Positions 48,995 through 58,905 of a DNA stretch of 64,000 nucleotides are shown piece by piece. The DNA lies in the NCBI RefSeq assembly GCF_900606115.1, contig NZ_UWPJ01000022.1:87292-151291 (forward strand), written 5' to 3'. Each line of letters opens with the position of its first letter. The stretch's first letter is position 1. The position numbers and the translations under genes were made by a program. The stretch comes from Pigmentiphaga humi (GTDB taxonomy: Bacteria; Pseudomonadota; Gammaproteobacteria; Burkholderiales; Burkholderiaceae_B). The notes beneath the pieces were generated by a model. The model was not told where the DNA came from and made no database searches. It worked only from the letters and a program-made list of their open reading frames with translations.

Positions 48995-51268
48995 ATGACA
49001 AACACTCCAAGACGCTCCGCACACCGTCCGCTGGCGCTTGCCCTTGCCACCGCGTTCCTGGCCAACACGCTGACGCTGCAGGCGCACGCTGCCGCCAATA
49101 ACCCGAGCGCACCCGCTTCCGAAGAAGTCATTTCGGGCGGACGCAGCTACGAGCTCACGCTCAGGCAACTGGGCGCGCGCACGCCGATGGCGCTGCGCGG
49201 CATCGAGGGCAGCTTCGCCCTGCCCTTCGATATCCGCGCCGACGAAGTCGTCTCGTCTGCGCGGGTCAAGCTGAAATACACCTACTCGCCGGCGCTGCTG
49301 CCCGATCTGTCGCACATCAACGTGCTGGTCAACGGCGAAGTCGCCGCCAGCATTCCGGTGCCCAAGGAGAATGCCGGCTCGCCGCGCGAGACCGAGGTCG
49401 AGTTGCCGGCCCAGTTCATCACCCAGTTCAATAACCTGAACGTGCAACTGATCGGCCACTACACCCTGGAATGCGAGGATCCCCTGCACTCCAGCCTGTG
49501 GACCAACATCAGCAACCGCAGCACGGTGGCGCTGACCGTCACGCCGCTCGCGCTGGCCAACGATCTCTCCATCCTGCCCCTGCCGTTCTTCGACCGGCGC
49601 GACAGCCGGCCGCTGACGCTGCCGTTCGTGTTCGCGGCCGCGCCGGACAACACGACTCTGGAAGCAGCCGGCGTTCTGTCATCGTGGCTGGGCGCGCTGG
49701 CGAGCTACCGCGGCGCGCGCTTCCCCACGACGGTGGGCCAGTTGCCGCAGAAGGGCAATGCCGTGGTCATGGCAGTGGGCGCGCTGCGCGCGGACGGCCT
49801 GGACCTACCCGCCCCGAGCGGCCCCACCGTCGCGATCCATCCCAACCCCAAGGACATGTACGGCAAGATCCTGGTCATCGGCGGACGCGATGCCAAGGAA
49901 CTCAAGACCGCCGCGCAAGCCGTCGCGACTGGCAACCAGGCGCTGACCGGCCAGCGCGCGGTCATCACGCAACTGGCCGAATTCAAGGCGCGCAAGCCTT
50001 ACGATGCGCCCAACTGGGTGCCCAGCGACCGCCCCGTCAAGCTGGGCGAGTTGCTGGATCCCGCGCGCCTGAACGTCTCGGGCTTCGCGCCGCCCACCAT
50101 CGCGCTCGACCTGCGCCTGCCGCCGGACCTGTTCGGCTGGCGCGAGAGCGGGATCCCGATGGACCTGAAATACCGCTATACCCCGCAGCAGCTGTCGACC
50201 AGCTCGTCGATGACGGTCAGCGTCAACGACAAGCTGGTGAAATCGTATCCGCTGCCTTCCATTGCCCGGCTCGACGGCGGCGAAGGACTGCTGGCCAAGC
50301 TGTCCACCGACGACAGCATCCCGGTCCGCACCAGGCTCGACCTGCCGCTGCAGTTGATGCCGCCGCGCACGCAGCTGCAGTTCCGCTACCAGTACGACTA
50401 CATCAAGCAGGGCGAATGCCGCGATGTGATCATCGACAACGTCCGCGGGGCGATCGAACCCGATTCGACCCTGGACCTGTCGGGCTTGCGCCACTACATC
50501 GCGCTGCCCAACCTGGCGGTGTTCCAGAGCAGCGGTTTTCCGTTCACGCGCATGGCCGACCTGTCGCAGACCGCGGTCATCCTGCCCGACTCCGCGGGGC
50601 CGGCCGAATACAGCGCCTACCTGGGCATTCTGGCCCGCCTGTCGGAATCGACCGGCTATCCGGCGCTCAATGTCAGCGTGGGCCGGGCCGAGCAGGCCGG
50701 CCAGTTTGCCGACAAGGACCTGCTGGTGATCGCTTCGGGCGACAACCAGCCGCTGCTCAAGCAATGGAGCAGCCAATTGCCGGTGTCGCTGAGCGACGGC
50801 AGCCGGCGATTCAATCTATCCGACTGGGTCTACCGGGCCTGGAGGTGGATCGTGCCCAACCCGCACCGGGATACCGGCGCGACGCGCGGCGCCTTGTCCT
50901 TTACCACCGACGGTGCCAGCGTGGTGTTCCAGGGTTTCGAATCGCCGCTCGGCAGCGGCCGCAGCGTAGTGGCCGTCGCCGCCACCCGCCCCGAAGGACT
51001 GGCCGAGGCGGTAGACGCGCTGATCGGCGACGACCGGACCAGCTATCTGCAAGGCAGCGTCTCGGTGGTGCGCGGCAAGGACATCAGCTCGCTGGCGACC
51101 GGCCCCACCTACTATGTCGGTTCGCTGGGCTTTTTCAAGGGCATCCAGTGGTTCGTGGCGCGCCAGCCGTGGACCCTGGCTCTGCTGGCGCTGCTCGGCA
51201 TCGCCATCCTGGGCGTGCTGATCTACATCGCGCTGCGCCGCCGCGCCGCTGGACGCCTCGGCATCTGA
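48995..51268 (+). CDS. bcsB: BcsB, periplasmic cellulose synthase subunit
   Basis: A 757-residue protein with a signal peptide (LALALATAFLANTLTLQAHA), the BcsB carbohydrate-binding and flavodoxin-like domains (ALRGIEGSFALPFDIRADEVV, ALLPDLSHINVLVNGEVAASIPV, HYTLECEDPLHSSLW), and a C-terminal membrane anchor (TLALLALLGIAILGVLIYIALRRR). It pairs with BcsA to guide the glucan into the periplasm. AGGA lies upstream of the ATG; bcsA ends 25 bases before. Confidence 0.94.
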   Translation: MTNTPRRSAHRPLALALATAFLANTLTLQAHAAANNPSAPASEEVISGGRSYELTLRQLGARTPMALRGIEGSFALPFDIRADEVVSSARVKLKYTYSPALLPDLSHINVLVNGEVAASIPVPKENAGSPRETEVELPAQFITQFNNLNVQLIGHYTLECEDPLHSSLWTNISNRSTVALTVTPLALANDLSILPLPFFDRRDSRPLTLPFVFAAAPDNTTLEAAGVLSSWLGALASYRGARFPTTVGQLPQKGNAVVMAVGALRADGLDLPAPSGPTVAIHPNPKDMYGKILVIGGRDAKELKTAAQAVATGNQALTGQRAVITQLAEFKARKPYDAPNWVPSDRPVKLGELLDPARLNVSGFAPPTIALDLRLPPDLFGWRESGIPMDLKYRYTPQQLSTSSSMTVSVNDKLVKSYPLPSIARLDGGEGLLAKLSTDDSIPVRTRLDLPLQLMPPRTQLQFRYQYDYIKQGECRDVIIDNVRGAIEPDSTLDLSGLRHYIALPNLAVFQSSGFPFTRMADLSQTAVILPDSAGPAEYSAYLGILARLSESTGYPALNVSVGRAEQAGQFADKDLLVIASGDNQPLLKQWSSQLPVSLSDGSRRFNLSDWVYRAWRWIVPNPHRDTGATRGALSFTTDGASVVFQGFESPLGSGRSVVAVAATRPEGLAEAVDALIGDDRTSYLQGSVSVVRGKDISSLATGPTYYVGSLGFFKGIQWFVARQPWTLALLALLGIAILGVLIYIALRRRAAGRLGI

Positions 51269-51287
51269 TGGCGGTCCAGGAGCAGCG

Positions 51288-52526
51288 ATGAACCGGCACC
51301 GGCCCTTCCGCACTCGCCGCCTCCACGGGTGGCGCCGGATGCTGGGCATGACCGCCCTGCTCCTGGCGTGCGCGCAGCCCGCTCCGGTATCGGCGCAGGC
51401 CGCGGGCGGCTGCCAGGCATCGCCCTGGCCGCTGTGGGAGGTTTTCGAACGGCATTTCGTCCAGGCCGACGGCCGCGTCCTCGACGCCAGCACCGCTCGC
51501 CAGCACTCCTCGTCCGAAGGCCAGTCCTACGGCATGTTCTTCGCGCTGGTCGCCGGCAACCGGGAAGCCTTCGACAAGATGTGGCGCTGGTCCGTCGACA
51601 ACCTGGCCGGCGGCAACATCGCCGACCGGCTGCCCGCCTGGTACTGGGGCCTGGCCGACGATGGCAAGTGGCGCGTGCTGGACGAGAACTCCGCCTCGGA
51701 CGCCGACCTGTGGTTCGTCTACGCCCTGCTGGAAGCCGCCGACCGCTGGCGGCGCCCCGACTACCGGCGCGACGCACTCGCGCTGCTGGCGCGCATCGAA
51801 GCCGAGGAAGTCGCCGAACTGCCGGGGCTGGGCTCGATGCTGCTGCCAGGACGCAGCCATTTCGTCCAGGCCGACCACCTCTGGCAGCTCAACCCCAGCT
51901 ACCAGCCCTTGCCGGTGCTGCGCCGGCTGGCCCAGGCCTCGCCCCAGGGCCCGTGGAACCGGATAGCCGACAACAGCGCGGCCATGCTGCGCGCCACCAG
52001 CCCCAAAGGCTATGTCGCCGACTGGGTTGCCTATCGCGGCGCCTCGCCGTCCAGCGGCCTGTTCGTGGCCGATCCTGCCAAGGGCGACCTGGGCAGCTAC
52101 GACGCCATCCGCACTTACATGTGGGCCGGCATGGCGCCTGCCGCCGATCCGCTGGCCGGGCCGATGCTGGCCGCAGTCGGCGGCATGGCCGGGGCAACCG
52201 CCAGCACCGGCGCGCCTCCCGAAAAAATCAAAGTCTCCAGCGGACGGACGGAAGGGACGGGACCGTTCGGTTTCTCGGCCGCGCTGGTGCCTTATTTCAC
52301 GGCTCGCAACCAGCCCTGGCTGGCCGACATGCAGCGCCGACGCGCGCAGGCCATGCTCGCCGACCAATTGCAGACGGCCTCGGCCCAGGGGCGCCAGCCT
52401 CCTTATTACGACGTCGTGCTCAGCCTGTTCGGTCTGGGCTGGGCCGACGAGCGCTATCGATTCTCGAACAACGGCCAAATGCAATTATCCTGGGAGAAGA
52501 CATGTCCGCCCGCCAACGCTCGCTAG
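51288..52526 (+). CDS. bcsZ: BcsZ, periplasmic endo-1,4-beta-glucanase (GH8)
   Basis: A 412-residue secreted endoglucanase. After a signal peptide (MLGMTALLLACAQPAPVSAQA) the GH8 acid is in SSSEGQSYGMFFALV, with further active-site acids in SASDADLWFVYALLEA and GSYDAIRTYMWAGM. It trims nascent cellulose and is needed for correct secretion. The ATG has AGGAG upstream. Its 3' end overlaps bcsC by 25 bases. Confidence 0.93.
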   Translation: MNRHRPFRTRRLHGWRRMLGMTALLLACAQPAPVSAQAAGGCQASPWPLWEVFERHFVQADGRVLDASTARQHSSSEGQSYGMFFALVAGNREAFDKMWRWSVDNLAGGNIADRLPAWYWGLADDGKWRVLDENSASDADLWFVYALLEAADRWRRPDYRRDALALLARIEAEEVAELPGLGSMLLPGRSHFVQADHLWQLNPSYQPLPVLRRLAQASPQGPWNRIADNSAAMLRATSPKGYVADWVAYRGASPSSGLFVADPAKGDLGSYDAIRTYMWAGMAPAADPLAGPMLAAVGGMAGATASTGAPPEKIKVSSGRTEGTGPFGFSAALVPYFTARNQPWLADMQRRRAQAMLADQLQTASAQGRQPPYYDVVLSLFGLGWADERYRFSNNGQMQLSWEKTCPPANAR

Positions 52527-55500
52527 TGGCCGGCCTGCTGGCCGCGCTTGCCGCCCAACCGGGTCTGGCCGCGCAGGCTGAAACCGCTGCCGCAGCGCAG
52601 ACGCCCGCGGCTACCGCCAAGTCCCTGCTCGAACAGGGCCGCTATTGGCAATCGCGCAACGACGACGTCCGTGCCGCCGAAGCGTGGGGCCGGCTATTGC
52701 TGGCCGATCCCAACCATTCCGAAGCGCTCTACAACCTGGGCGTGCTCGAACTGAAGGCCAACCGCCCGGCGCGGGCCAAGGAATACCTGGCGCAGCTACG
52801 CACGCAGGGAGAAACCCCCTACGCCGCCCGGCTGGACCAGGACATCGAATTGAGCTCCGGCACCAAGCCCAAGGAGCTCGAACAGGCCCGCGTGCTGGCC
52901 GGCTCGGGCGAGCTGGACCAGGCCGTGGCGCAGTACCGCTCGGTGCTCGGCGGCAAGCCGCCCCAGGGCAAGCTGGCGCTCGAATACTACGGTTATCTCG
53001 GCTACGCCAACGGCGGCTGGGAAGAGGCGCGGCAGGGCCTGGAACGCCTGCAGCGCGAAGACCCCGACGATATCCAGACCCGGCTCACGCTGGCCAAGCT
53101 GCTAACCCGCAATGAATCCACGCGCGCCGAAGGCATACGCCGCCTGGCCAGCCTGTCCACGCGCGCGGACATCGGCGGCGACGCCGATGAAAGCTGGCGC
53201 ACGGCGCTGACGTGGTACGGCGACCCCCGCCCGGCCGAGGCGCCGTTGTTCCAGGCCTATTTGAAGGCCCATCCCAACGACACCGAGATCCGGCAGCAAT
53301 TCGCCCGCATGCGCACGCAGGCCCGCGGCACGGGCGGCAAGACCGAGGCGCGCGCCGCCGCCCCTTCGCCCCAGGACCAGCGGCTGAACAGCGCCTTCAA
53401 GGCGCTGGAGAGCGGCGAACTGGCCGATGCCGAGGCCGGCTTTTCCGCGCTGCTGGCATCCAATCCCAACCACGCCGATGCGCTGGGCGGGATGGGCGTG
53501 CTCAGGCTCAAGCAGGACAAGCCCGACGAGGCGGTGGAACTGCTGACGCGCGCCGCCCGGCAGCCGCGCGCCCGCAGCGGCTGGAAGCAGGTGCTGCAGA
53601 CCGCCCAATACTGGTCGCTGAATGCGGGCGCCGAACGCGCGCGCAAGGCCGGCGACCTGGACCTGGCCCAGCGGCAGCTCGAACAAGCCGTGAAGCTGAC
53701 CAACACCGATACCACCGCGGAAACGTCGCTGGGCCTGGTGCTGGCCCAGCGCAACGAATTCGCGCAGGCCGAGCGCGTTCTGCGCGGCGTCCTGGCGCGC
53801 GACAAGAAGAACCTCGCCGCGACCCAGGGCCTGGTCAACGTGCTGGCCCAGACCGACCGCGTCGACGAAGCCGTGAACATGGTGTCGCAGCTCAGCCCCG
53901 AAGAGCAGCAGAAGATGGGCGGCGTCGGCCAATTGCGCGCCATCCAGGCACGCAGCGAGGCCCGCCGGGCCGCCGACCGCGGCGACAACGCCGCCGCGCT
54001 GCGGCTGCTGGAAGACGGTCTGCGCGCCAACCCCGACGACGCCTGGCTGCGGCTCGACCTGGCGCGCCTCTATCTGAAGACCGGCGCGACGGCCGAAGCC
54101 AAGGGCGTGGTCGACGGCCTGCTGCTGACCAACCCCGACGACGTCGGCGCGCTGCAGGCCAGCGCCCTGCTCTCGGCCGAGACGCAGGATTGGGAAGCCG
54201 CGCTCCGGACACTGGACAGGATTCCGCCGGAGCATCGGGACAAAGGCATCGTCGATCTGCAGAAACGGGCCTGGACGCAATACCAGGCGGGACAGGCGGT
54301 CAAGCTGGCGCGGGCCGGCAAGCCGGAGCAGGCGCGGGCGATTCTTGCGCAACTGGAACCCGAGGCCGCGCAGGACCCGGCCTTGGTGAGCGCGCTCGCG
54401 GCCGCCTACGTCGGCGCCGGCGACAACATGCGCGCCCTGAGCCTGCTGCGCCAGACGATGGCCCGCACGCCCGCGCCGGGCAACGACCTGCTCCTGCAAT
54501 ACACGGTGGTGCTGCTCAGGACCGACCAGGACGCCGAGGCGGCCGGCATCCTGCGCCAGTTGCAGATGCAGACGCTCGACGATGCGCAGACGCGCAGCTT
54601 CGAAGACCTGCGCAAGCTCTACACCGTGCGCCAGGCAGACGCGCTGCGCCAGCGCAGCAGGATCGCCGATGCCTACGACGTGCTGGCGCCGATGCTGGCC
54701 AAGTATCCGAACGACCCCCTGGTCGTCGGCGCGCTGGCGCGCATGTATGCGGCCGCGGGCGACGGCGCCAAGGCGCTGGCGCTGCACAAGCAACTGCTCG
54801 AGCGGGATCCCGACAACGCCGAGCTGCTGACCGCCGCCGCGCAGGCCGCGGTGCAGGCCAAAGACCAAGCCTACGCCGAGTCCGCGCTGGCCAGGGCCGC
54901 CGCGCTGCAGCCGAACAATCCCACGGTGCTCGCCGCGGTCGGACGGGTCTACAACAGTATGGGCAAGAGCGGCAAGGCCGCCGAGTACCTGAAAGCGGCC
55001 ATCGCCGCACAGCACGCGCCCAAGCAGGCGGTCGCCGAACTCGCGCCGACCGCTCCCGCCGCGCCCGCGGCGGTCGACGGCAATCCGTTCGCCGCCCTGC
55101 CCGGACAGGTCCGCAGCAACCTGCCCGCGGGCGCCGGCCAGCCGGCTGCCGCGGCTTATGCCGGCAGCCCGGCGCTCAGCGACGGCATGACGTCGCCGCA
55201 GGCTTATGCGGCGGCGGCGCGCCCCGGCGCGGCGCCCGCCCGCGATACCGCGGTGCCCAGCCTGGCGCTGGCCGCGCCGGCCGCCCCCTCAACCTCGTCG
55301 GCGAGCGCCGACTCCACCCCCGTGGTGTCGGCGGTGCGCGCCGAACTCGAACCGGCCGCGCCGGTCCAGGCGCCTTATGTCGCCACGGTGTCGGCGCCTC
55401 CCTCGGGCCGGCTGCCGGCCGCGCCCGGCGCCATCCCCGAACCCGTCATCGGCCTGGCGCCCGAGCCCGCCGCGCCGCCGTCGCCGTTCCGCCGGCCCGA

Positions 55501-56764
55501 CGGCTCGCAAGCGCGGCCGAGCGAAGTCGCGGCCGCCAGCGCCGCCACGACAGGCCGGACGCTGGAGCAGGAACTCGACGCCATCCAGCAAGCGCGCAGC
55601 GCGACCGTGACGGTCGGCAGCACCGTCCGGCAGCACAGCGGCCAGGCCGGCATGGGCCGCATGCTGGACGTAGAGACGCCGGTCACGGTGAACTTCCCCG
55701 TCGGCGATGACCGCGCCTACGTGCAGGTCACGCCGGTCACCCTGCAGGCCGGTTCGATCGACAACAGCTTCGACGCGAGCAGCCGCTTCGGCGGCGGCCC
55801 CGCCGCAGCCCTGGCGCAGCAGCAGGGAGCGGTCGGCGGCCCCGGATCGCAGAACGCCAGCGGCGTCGGCGTGGCCGTGGGCTACCAGGTGTCCGGCCTG
55901 AAACTCGACCTGGGCGTCACGCCCTTCGGCTTCCGCTACCAGAACATCGTCGGCGGCGCCCGCTTCGATGGCGCGGTAGAGAGCGACGACGGCTTCAGCC
56001 CGCGCCTGTCGTACGGCGCCGAGATCTCCCGGCGGGCGGTCACCGATACCGTGCTGTCCTACGCCGGCGTGCGCGACAACCGCACCGGTGAAAGCTGGGG
56101 TGGCGTCACCTCCACCGGCGGTCGGCTGCGCGCCGGCCTGGACTTCGGCGACTTCGGCCTCTACGGCAGCCTGGGCTGGCACAGCCTGAACGGCCACAAC
56201 GTGCAATCCAACAGCCGGCTTTCGGGCGGGACGGGCGCGTATGTCCAGCTCATCCGCGAGACCGACCGGACATTGACCGCCGGCCTGGACCTGACCATGT
56301 TCGGCTACGACAGGAACCTGGCGTACTACACGGTCGGCAACGGCGGCTACTTCAGTCCGCAACGCTTCGTCGCGCTCAGCCTGCCGGTCACGTGGGCGCA
56401 GCGGCAGGGCCGGTTCAGCTACCAGGTCAAGGGTTCGGTCGGCGTCCAGCACATCAAGCAGGACGGCGCGAACTACTTCTCCGACGCGGCCCGGCAGACG
56501 CAGGCGGAAGCCATCGCCGCCGCCAATGGCACCCAGGCCAGCTACGCCGGCCAGAGCAAGACCGGCATCGGCTACGGCCTGGCGATGGCCGCCGAGTACC
56601 AGCTCGCGCCCAAGTGGTTCCTGGGCGGCAATTTCAGCATCGACAACGCCCGCGACTACCGGCGGTACATGGGAGGCATCTATGTGCGCTACGCGCTGGA
56701 GCCGCAGACCGGCCCGGTTCCGCTGCCGGTTCCCGCCTTCGCGTCGCCCTATGCCAGCGAATGA
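52502..56764 (+). CDS. bcsC: BcsC, outer-membrane cellulose export protein
   Basis: A 1420-residue protein with signal peptide (SLVAGLLAALAAQPGLAAQA), a long array of TPR units (to about residue 850), a Pro/Ala-rich linker (about 850-1040) and a C-terminal beta-barrel (about 1040-1420). The TPRs contact periplasmic partners and the barrel is the outer-membrane pore. ATG 52502 lies within the end of bcsZ; the much longer open frame upstream is a shadow of bcsZ. The length is normal for BcsC of this type. Confidence 0.92.
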   Translation: MSARQRSLVAGLLAALAAQPGLAAQAETAAAAQTPAATAKSLLEQGRYWQSRNDDVRAAEAWGRLLLADPNHSEALYNLGVLELKANRPARAKEYLAQLRTQGETPYAARLDQDIELSSGTKPKELEQARVLAGSGELDQAVAQYRSVLGGKPPQGKLALEYYGYLGYANGGWEEARQGLERLQREDPDDIQTRLTLAKLLTRNESTRAEGIRRLASLSTRADIGGDADESWRTALTWYGDPRPAEAPLFQAYLKAHPNDTEIRQQFARMRTQARGTGGKTEARAAAPSPQDQRLNSAFKALESGELADAEAGFSALLASNPNHADALGGMGVLRLKQDKPDEAVELLTRAARQPRARSGWKQVLQTAQYWSLNAGAERARKAGDLDLAQRQLEQAVKLTNTDTTAETSLGLVLAQRNEFAQAERVLRGVLARDKKNLAATQGLVNVLAQTDRVDEAVNMVSQLSPEEQQKMGGVGQLRAIQARSEARRAADRGDNAAALRLLEDGLRANPDDAWLRLDLARLYLKTGATAEAKGVVDGLLLTNPDDVGALQASALLSAETQDWEAALRTLDRIPPEHRDKGIVDLQKRAWTQYQAGQAVKLARAGKPEQARAILAQLEPEAAQDPALVSALAAAYVGAGDNMRALSLLRQTMARTPAPGNDLLLQYTVVLLRTDQDAEAAGILRQLQMQTLDDAQTRSFEDLRKLYTVRQADALRQRSRIADAYDVLAPMLAKYPNDPLVVGALARMYAAAGDGAKALALHKQLLERDPDNAELLTAAAQAAVQAKDQAYAESALARAAALQPNNPTVLAAVGRVYNSMGKSGKAAEYLKAAIAAQHAPKQAVAELAPTAPAAPAAVDGNPFAALPGQVRSNLPAGAGQPAAAAYAGSPALSDGMTSPQAYAAAARPGAAPARDTAVPSLALAAPAAPSTSSASADSTPVVSAVRAELEPAAPVQAPYVATVSAPPSGRLPAAPGAIPEPVIGLAPEPAAPPSPFRRPDGSQARPSEVAAASAATTGRTLEQELDAIQQARSATVTVGSTVRQHSGQAGMGRMLDVETPVTVNFPVGDDRAYVQVTPVTLQAGSIDNSFDASSRFGGGPAAALAQQQGAVGGPGSQNASGVGVAVGYQVSGLKLDLGVTPFGFRYQNIVGGARFDGAVESDDGFSPRLSYGAEISRRAVTDTVLSYAGVRDNRTGESWGGVTSTGGRLRAGLDFGDFGLYGSLGWHSLNGHNVQSNSRLSGGTGAYVQLIRETDRTLTAGLDLTMFGYDRNLAYYTVGNGGYFSPQRFVALSLPVTWAQRQGRFSYQVKGSVGVQHIKQDGANYFSDAARQTQAEAIAAANGTQASYAGQSKTGIGYGLAMAAEYQLAPKWFLGGNFSIDNARDYRRYMGGIYVRYALEPQTGPVPLPVPAFASPYASE

Positions 56765-56806
56765 CCGGCGCGCCCCCCGCATCAACGCACATCACCGGAG
56801 TATGAA

Positions 56807-57442
56807 ATGGTCTCACTGCTTGCCGGCCTGACGATCCTGATCATAGGAGACAGCCACCTGGCAACCCCGACCTACCTGATCGAGTCGCTGCACGACGACC
56901 TGCTCAAGCAGGGAGCCAAGACGGTCCACACCATAGGCGTTTGCGGCTCGACTCCGGCGGAATGGCTGGCCGCGACGCCGGGCGCCTGCGGCGGCGCGGA
57001 GCGCGTCGGCAGCGCGCGGGCTGTCGTCAAGGGCCAGGCGGCCGCGACCGTACCGGTCGCGCAGTTGATCGCCAATGAAAAACCGGACCTGGTGATCGCC
57101 GTCTTCGGCGACACCATGGCGGGCTACACCAGGCCCGACTTCCCCAAGACCTGGGCCTGGCAGCAGACCACCTCGCTGGTCAAGGCCATCGCCGGCACCA
57201 AGACCAAGTGCGCGTGGGTCGGTCCGCCCTGGGGCAGCGAAGGCGGCAAGTACGGCAAGACCTACCCCCGCGTGCAACTCATCTCGAAGTTCCTCGAGGC
57301 CAACGTCTCGCCGTGCCGCTACATCGACTCGACCAAGCTGTCCAAGCCCGGCCAGTGGGCCACGGTCGACGGCCAGCACTTCACGCCCACGGGCTACCAG
57401 CAGTGGGGCAATGCCATCGCCCAGGCCCTGGCGAAACCCTAA
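56807..57442 (+). CDS. SGNH-hydrolase-like protein, WssF type, paralogue 1
   Basis: A 211-residue protein with SGNH blocks: block I G14-D15-S16-H17, a GDTMAG segment near 101, and the C-terminal D188-G-Q-H191. Four cysteines (46, 61, 135, 170) are shared with the next gene. The catalytic serine is only 16 residues from the start, so there is no room for a cleaved signal peptide. By position between bcsC and the AlgF-like gene it corresponds to WssF of the Pseudomonas wss cluster, involved in cellulose acetylation. Catalytic activity is inferred. Confidence 0.8.
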   Translation: MVSLLAGLTILIIGDSHLATPTYLIESLHDDLLKQGAKTVHTIGVCGSTPAEWLAATPGACGGAERVGSARAVVKGQAAATVPVAQLIANEKPDLVIAVFGDTMAGYTRPDFPKTWAWQQTTSLVKAIAGTKTKCAWVGPPWGSEGGKYGKTYPRVQLISKFLEANVSPCRYIDSTKLSKPGQWATVDGQHFTPTGYQQWGNAIAQALAKP

Positions 57443-57458
57443 TCTTCACGGAACGATC

Positions 57459-58118
57459 ATGTCTTTATCTGCACTGGCCGGCCTGAGCTTGCTGGTTCTT
57501 GGCGAGAGCCACCTCACCATCACCGGCAGCCTGATCGACACGCTGCACGACGACCTCACCGCGCAGGGCGCCATTGTCCACTCCATAGGCGCGTGCGGCG
57601 CCAGCGCGCAGGACTGGATGGTGAAGAAGCCGCTCGATTGCGGCGCCGACCGCGTGGGCAAGGGCAAGCCCGTCATCCGCGGCCGCGACGCCACCACCAC
57701 GCCCATAGGCGAGCTGATAGCCGCCGAGAAACCCGACGTGGTGGTCGTCATCATCGGCGACACCATGGCTTCGTACGACAAGAGCGCCTTTCCCAAGACC
57801 TGGGCCTGGCAGACCGTCACCGCGCTGACCAAGGCGATCGCCGCCACCCGCACGCGCTGCGTCTGGGTCGGTCCGCCCTGGGGCACGCCCGGCGGCAAAT
57901 ACCAGAAGAACGATACGCGCGTGAAGATCATGTCGGGCTTCCTCGCCTCCAACGTTTCCCCGTGCGACTACGTGGATTCGCTGACATTCTCCAAGCCGGG
58001 CGAATGGAAGACCACCGACGGCCAGCACTTCACCGTCGCCGGCTACAAGGCCTGGGCGACGGCCATTACCCAGGCGCTGGCCAATACACCCGCCGTCAAG
58101 GAAACCGCAAAGAAATGA
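57459..58118 (+). CDS. SGNH-hydrolase-like protein, WssF type, paralogue 2
   Basis: A 219-residue tandem duplicate of the preceding gene with the same layout: block I is G15-E16-S17-H18 (Glu replaces Asp), GDTMAS near 100, D187-G-Q-H190, and cysteines at 46, 61, 134 and 169. A Lys-rich tail (AVKETAKK) extends the C-terminus. The ATG lies 17 bases after paralogue 1, and its stop overlaps the next ATG (ATGA). The two copies are clearly diverged, so the duplication is not recent. Confidence 0.8.
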   Translation: MSLSALAGLSLLVLGESHLTITGSLIDTLHDDLTAQGAIVHSIGACGASAQDWMVKKPLDCGADRVGKGKPVIRGRDATTTPIGELIAAEKPDVVVVIIGDTMASYDKSAFPKTWAWQTVTALTKAIAATRTRCVWVGPPWGTPGGKYQKNDTRVKIMSGFLASNVSPCDYVDSLTFSKPGEWKTTDGQHFTVAGYKAWATAITQALANTPAVKETAKK

Positions 58119-58768
58119 CCCGCCTGACCGTCGCCGCGCTGGCCGCGGCTCTGACCGCGGCTGCCCATGCCGCCGAGATTCCTCTCTATCCCACCGGCCC
58201 GGCCGAGGATTCCGCCTTCATCCGCTTCGTCAATGCCGCCGCGAGCCCGCTGGAGGTACAGCCCAGCGGCGGCAATGCCAGGCTGTCGCTGCCCGACAGC
58301 AAGCCCGCTTCCGGCTTCATGGCGGTCGCGGCGAACAAGCCCGTCAGCGGCACGCTGGTGCGCGGCGGCCAGCGCGCGCCCGTGTCGGTGAATGTCAAAC
58401 CGGGCGAATTCGCCACGGTGGTCGCCGTGGAAAAAGGCGGTCCGGTCGTGATCAAGGAATCGCCCGACGACTTCAACGCCATGCGGGTCTCGCTGGCCTT
58501 CTACAACGCCGACCAGGCGTGCGCCAACGCGGCGCTGCGCACCGCCGGCCGCAACATCGGGCTCTTCGACGCGGTGGCCGCCGGCCAGTCCAGGCGCCGG
58601 CTGATCAACCCCATCACGCTGACCGTGGAAATCACCTGCGGCGGACAGCCGCAGGGCGCGCCGCTCGAACTCGGCGCCCTGGAAGCAGGCCAGCGCTACA
58701 CGGTGATTGCCGTGCCCGCCGCCAAGGGCACGCGGGCGCTGTTCGCCCACGACGCCGTGAGTCCTTAG
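58115..58768 (+). CDS. AlgF/WssG-like periplasmic acetylation protein
   Basis: A 217-residue secreted protein. The signal peptide (LTVAALAAALTAAAHA) precedes EIPLYPTGPAEDSAFIRFVNAAASPLEVQ, the pattern of AlgF, the periplasmic adaptor in alginate O-acetylation, and WssG for cellulose. C-terminal tandem beta-sandwich features (FATVVAVEKGG, RYTVIAVPAAKG) agree. The start overlaps the preceding stop by four bases. An intergenic repeat follows five bases after its stop, separating it from the MBOAT gene. Confidence 0.85.
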   Translation: MTRLTVAALAAALTAAAHAAEIPLYPTGPAEDSAFIRFVNAAASPLEVQPSGGNARLSLPDSKPASGFMAVAANKPVSGTLVRGGQRAPVSVNVKPGEFATVVAVEKGGPVVIKESPDDFNAMRVSLAFYNADQACANAALRTAGRNIGLFDAVAAGQSRRRLINPITLTVEITCGGQPQGAPLELGALEAGQRYTVIAVPAAKGTRALFAHDAVSP

Positions 58769-58772
58769 GGAA

Positions 58773-58855
58773 GGCCCCCCCCTACGCGCTTACGCGCGCC
58801 CCCCAGGGGGCGAAACTGGCGGACCGGCGGAGCCGGATCCGCTGTTTCCTGGGTC
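58773..58855 (+). repeat. interspersed intergenic repeat, copy D
   Basis: A full-length copy with the C-rich tract, TACGCGCTTACGCGCG and CCGGCGGAGCCGG hairpin cores. It starts five bases after the algF-like stop and lies inside what functionally should be one operon. Confidence 0.85.
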
Positions 58856-58905
58856 GAGCAACATCCAGTGAAGCACTGACAAGAAGATAACAACGGATAT
58901 ACCCC

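Noticed and set aside
46540..49131. An 863-codon minus-strand open frame opposite bcsA
   Set aside because: It is antisense to a gene with all catalytic motifs; no ribosome site or recognisable domain.
51329..52501. Extension of bcsC upstream through all of bcsZ
   Set aside because: The extra frame has no domain and overlaps the well-supported GH8 gene; the ATG at 52502 begins a proper signal peptide.
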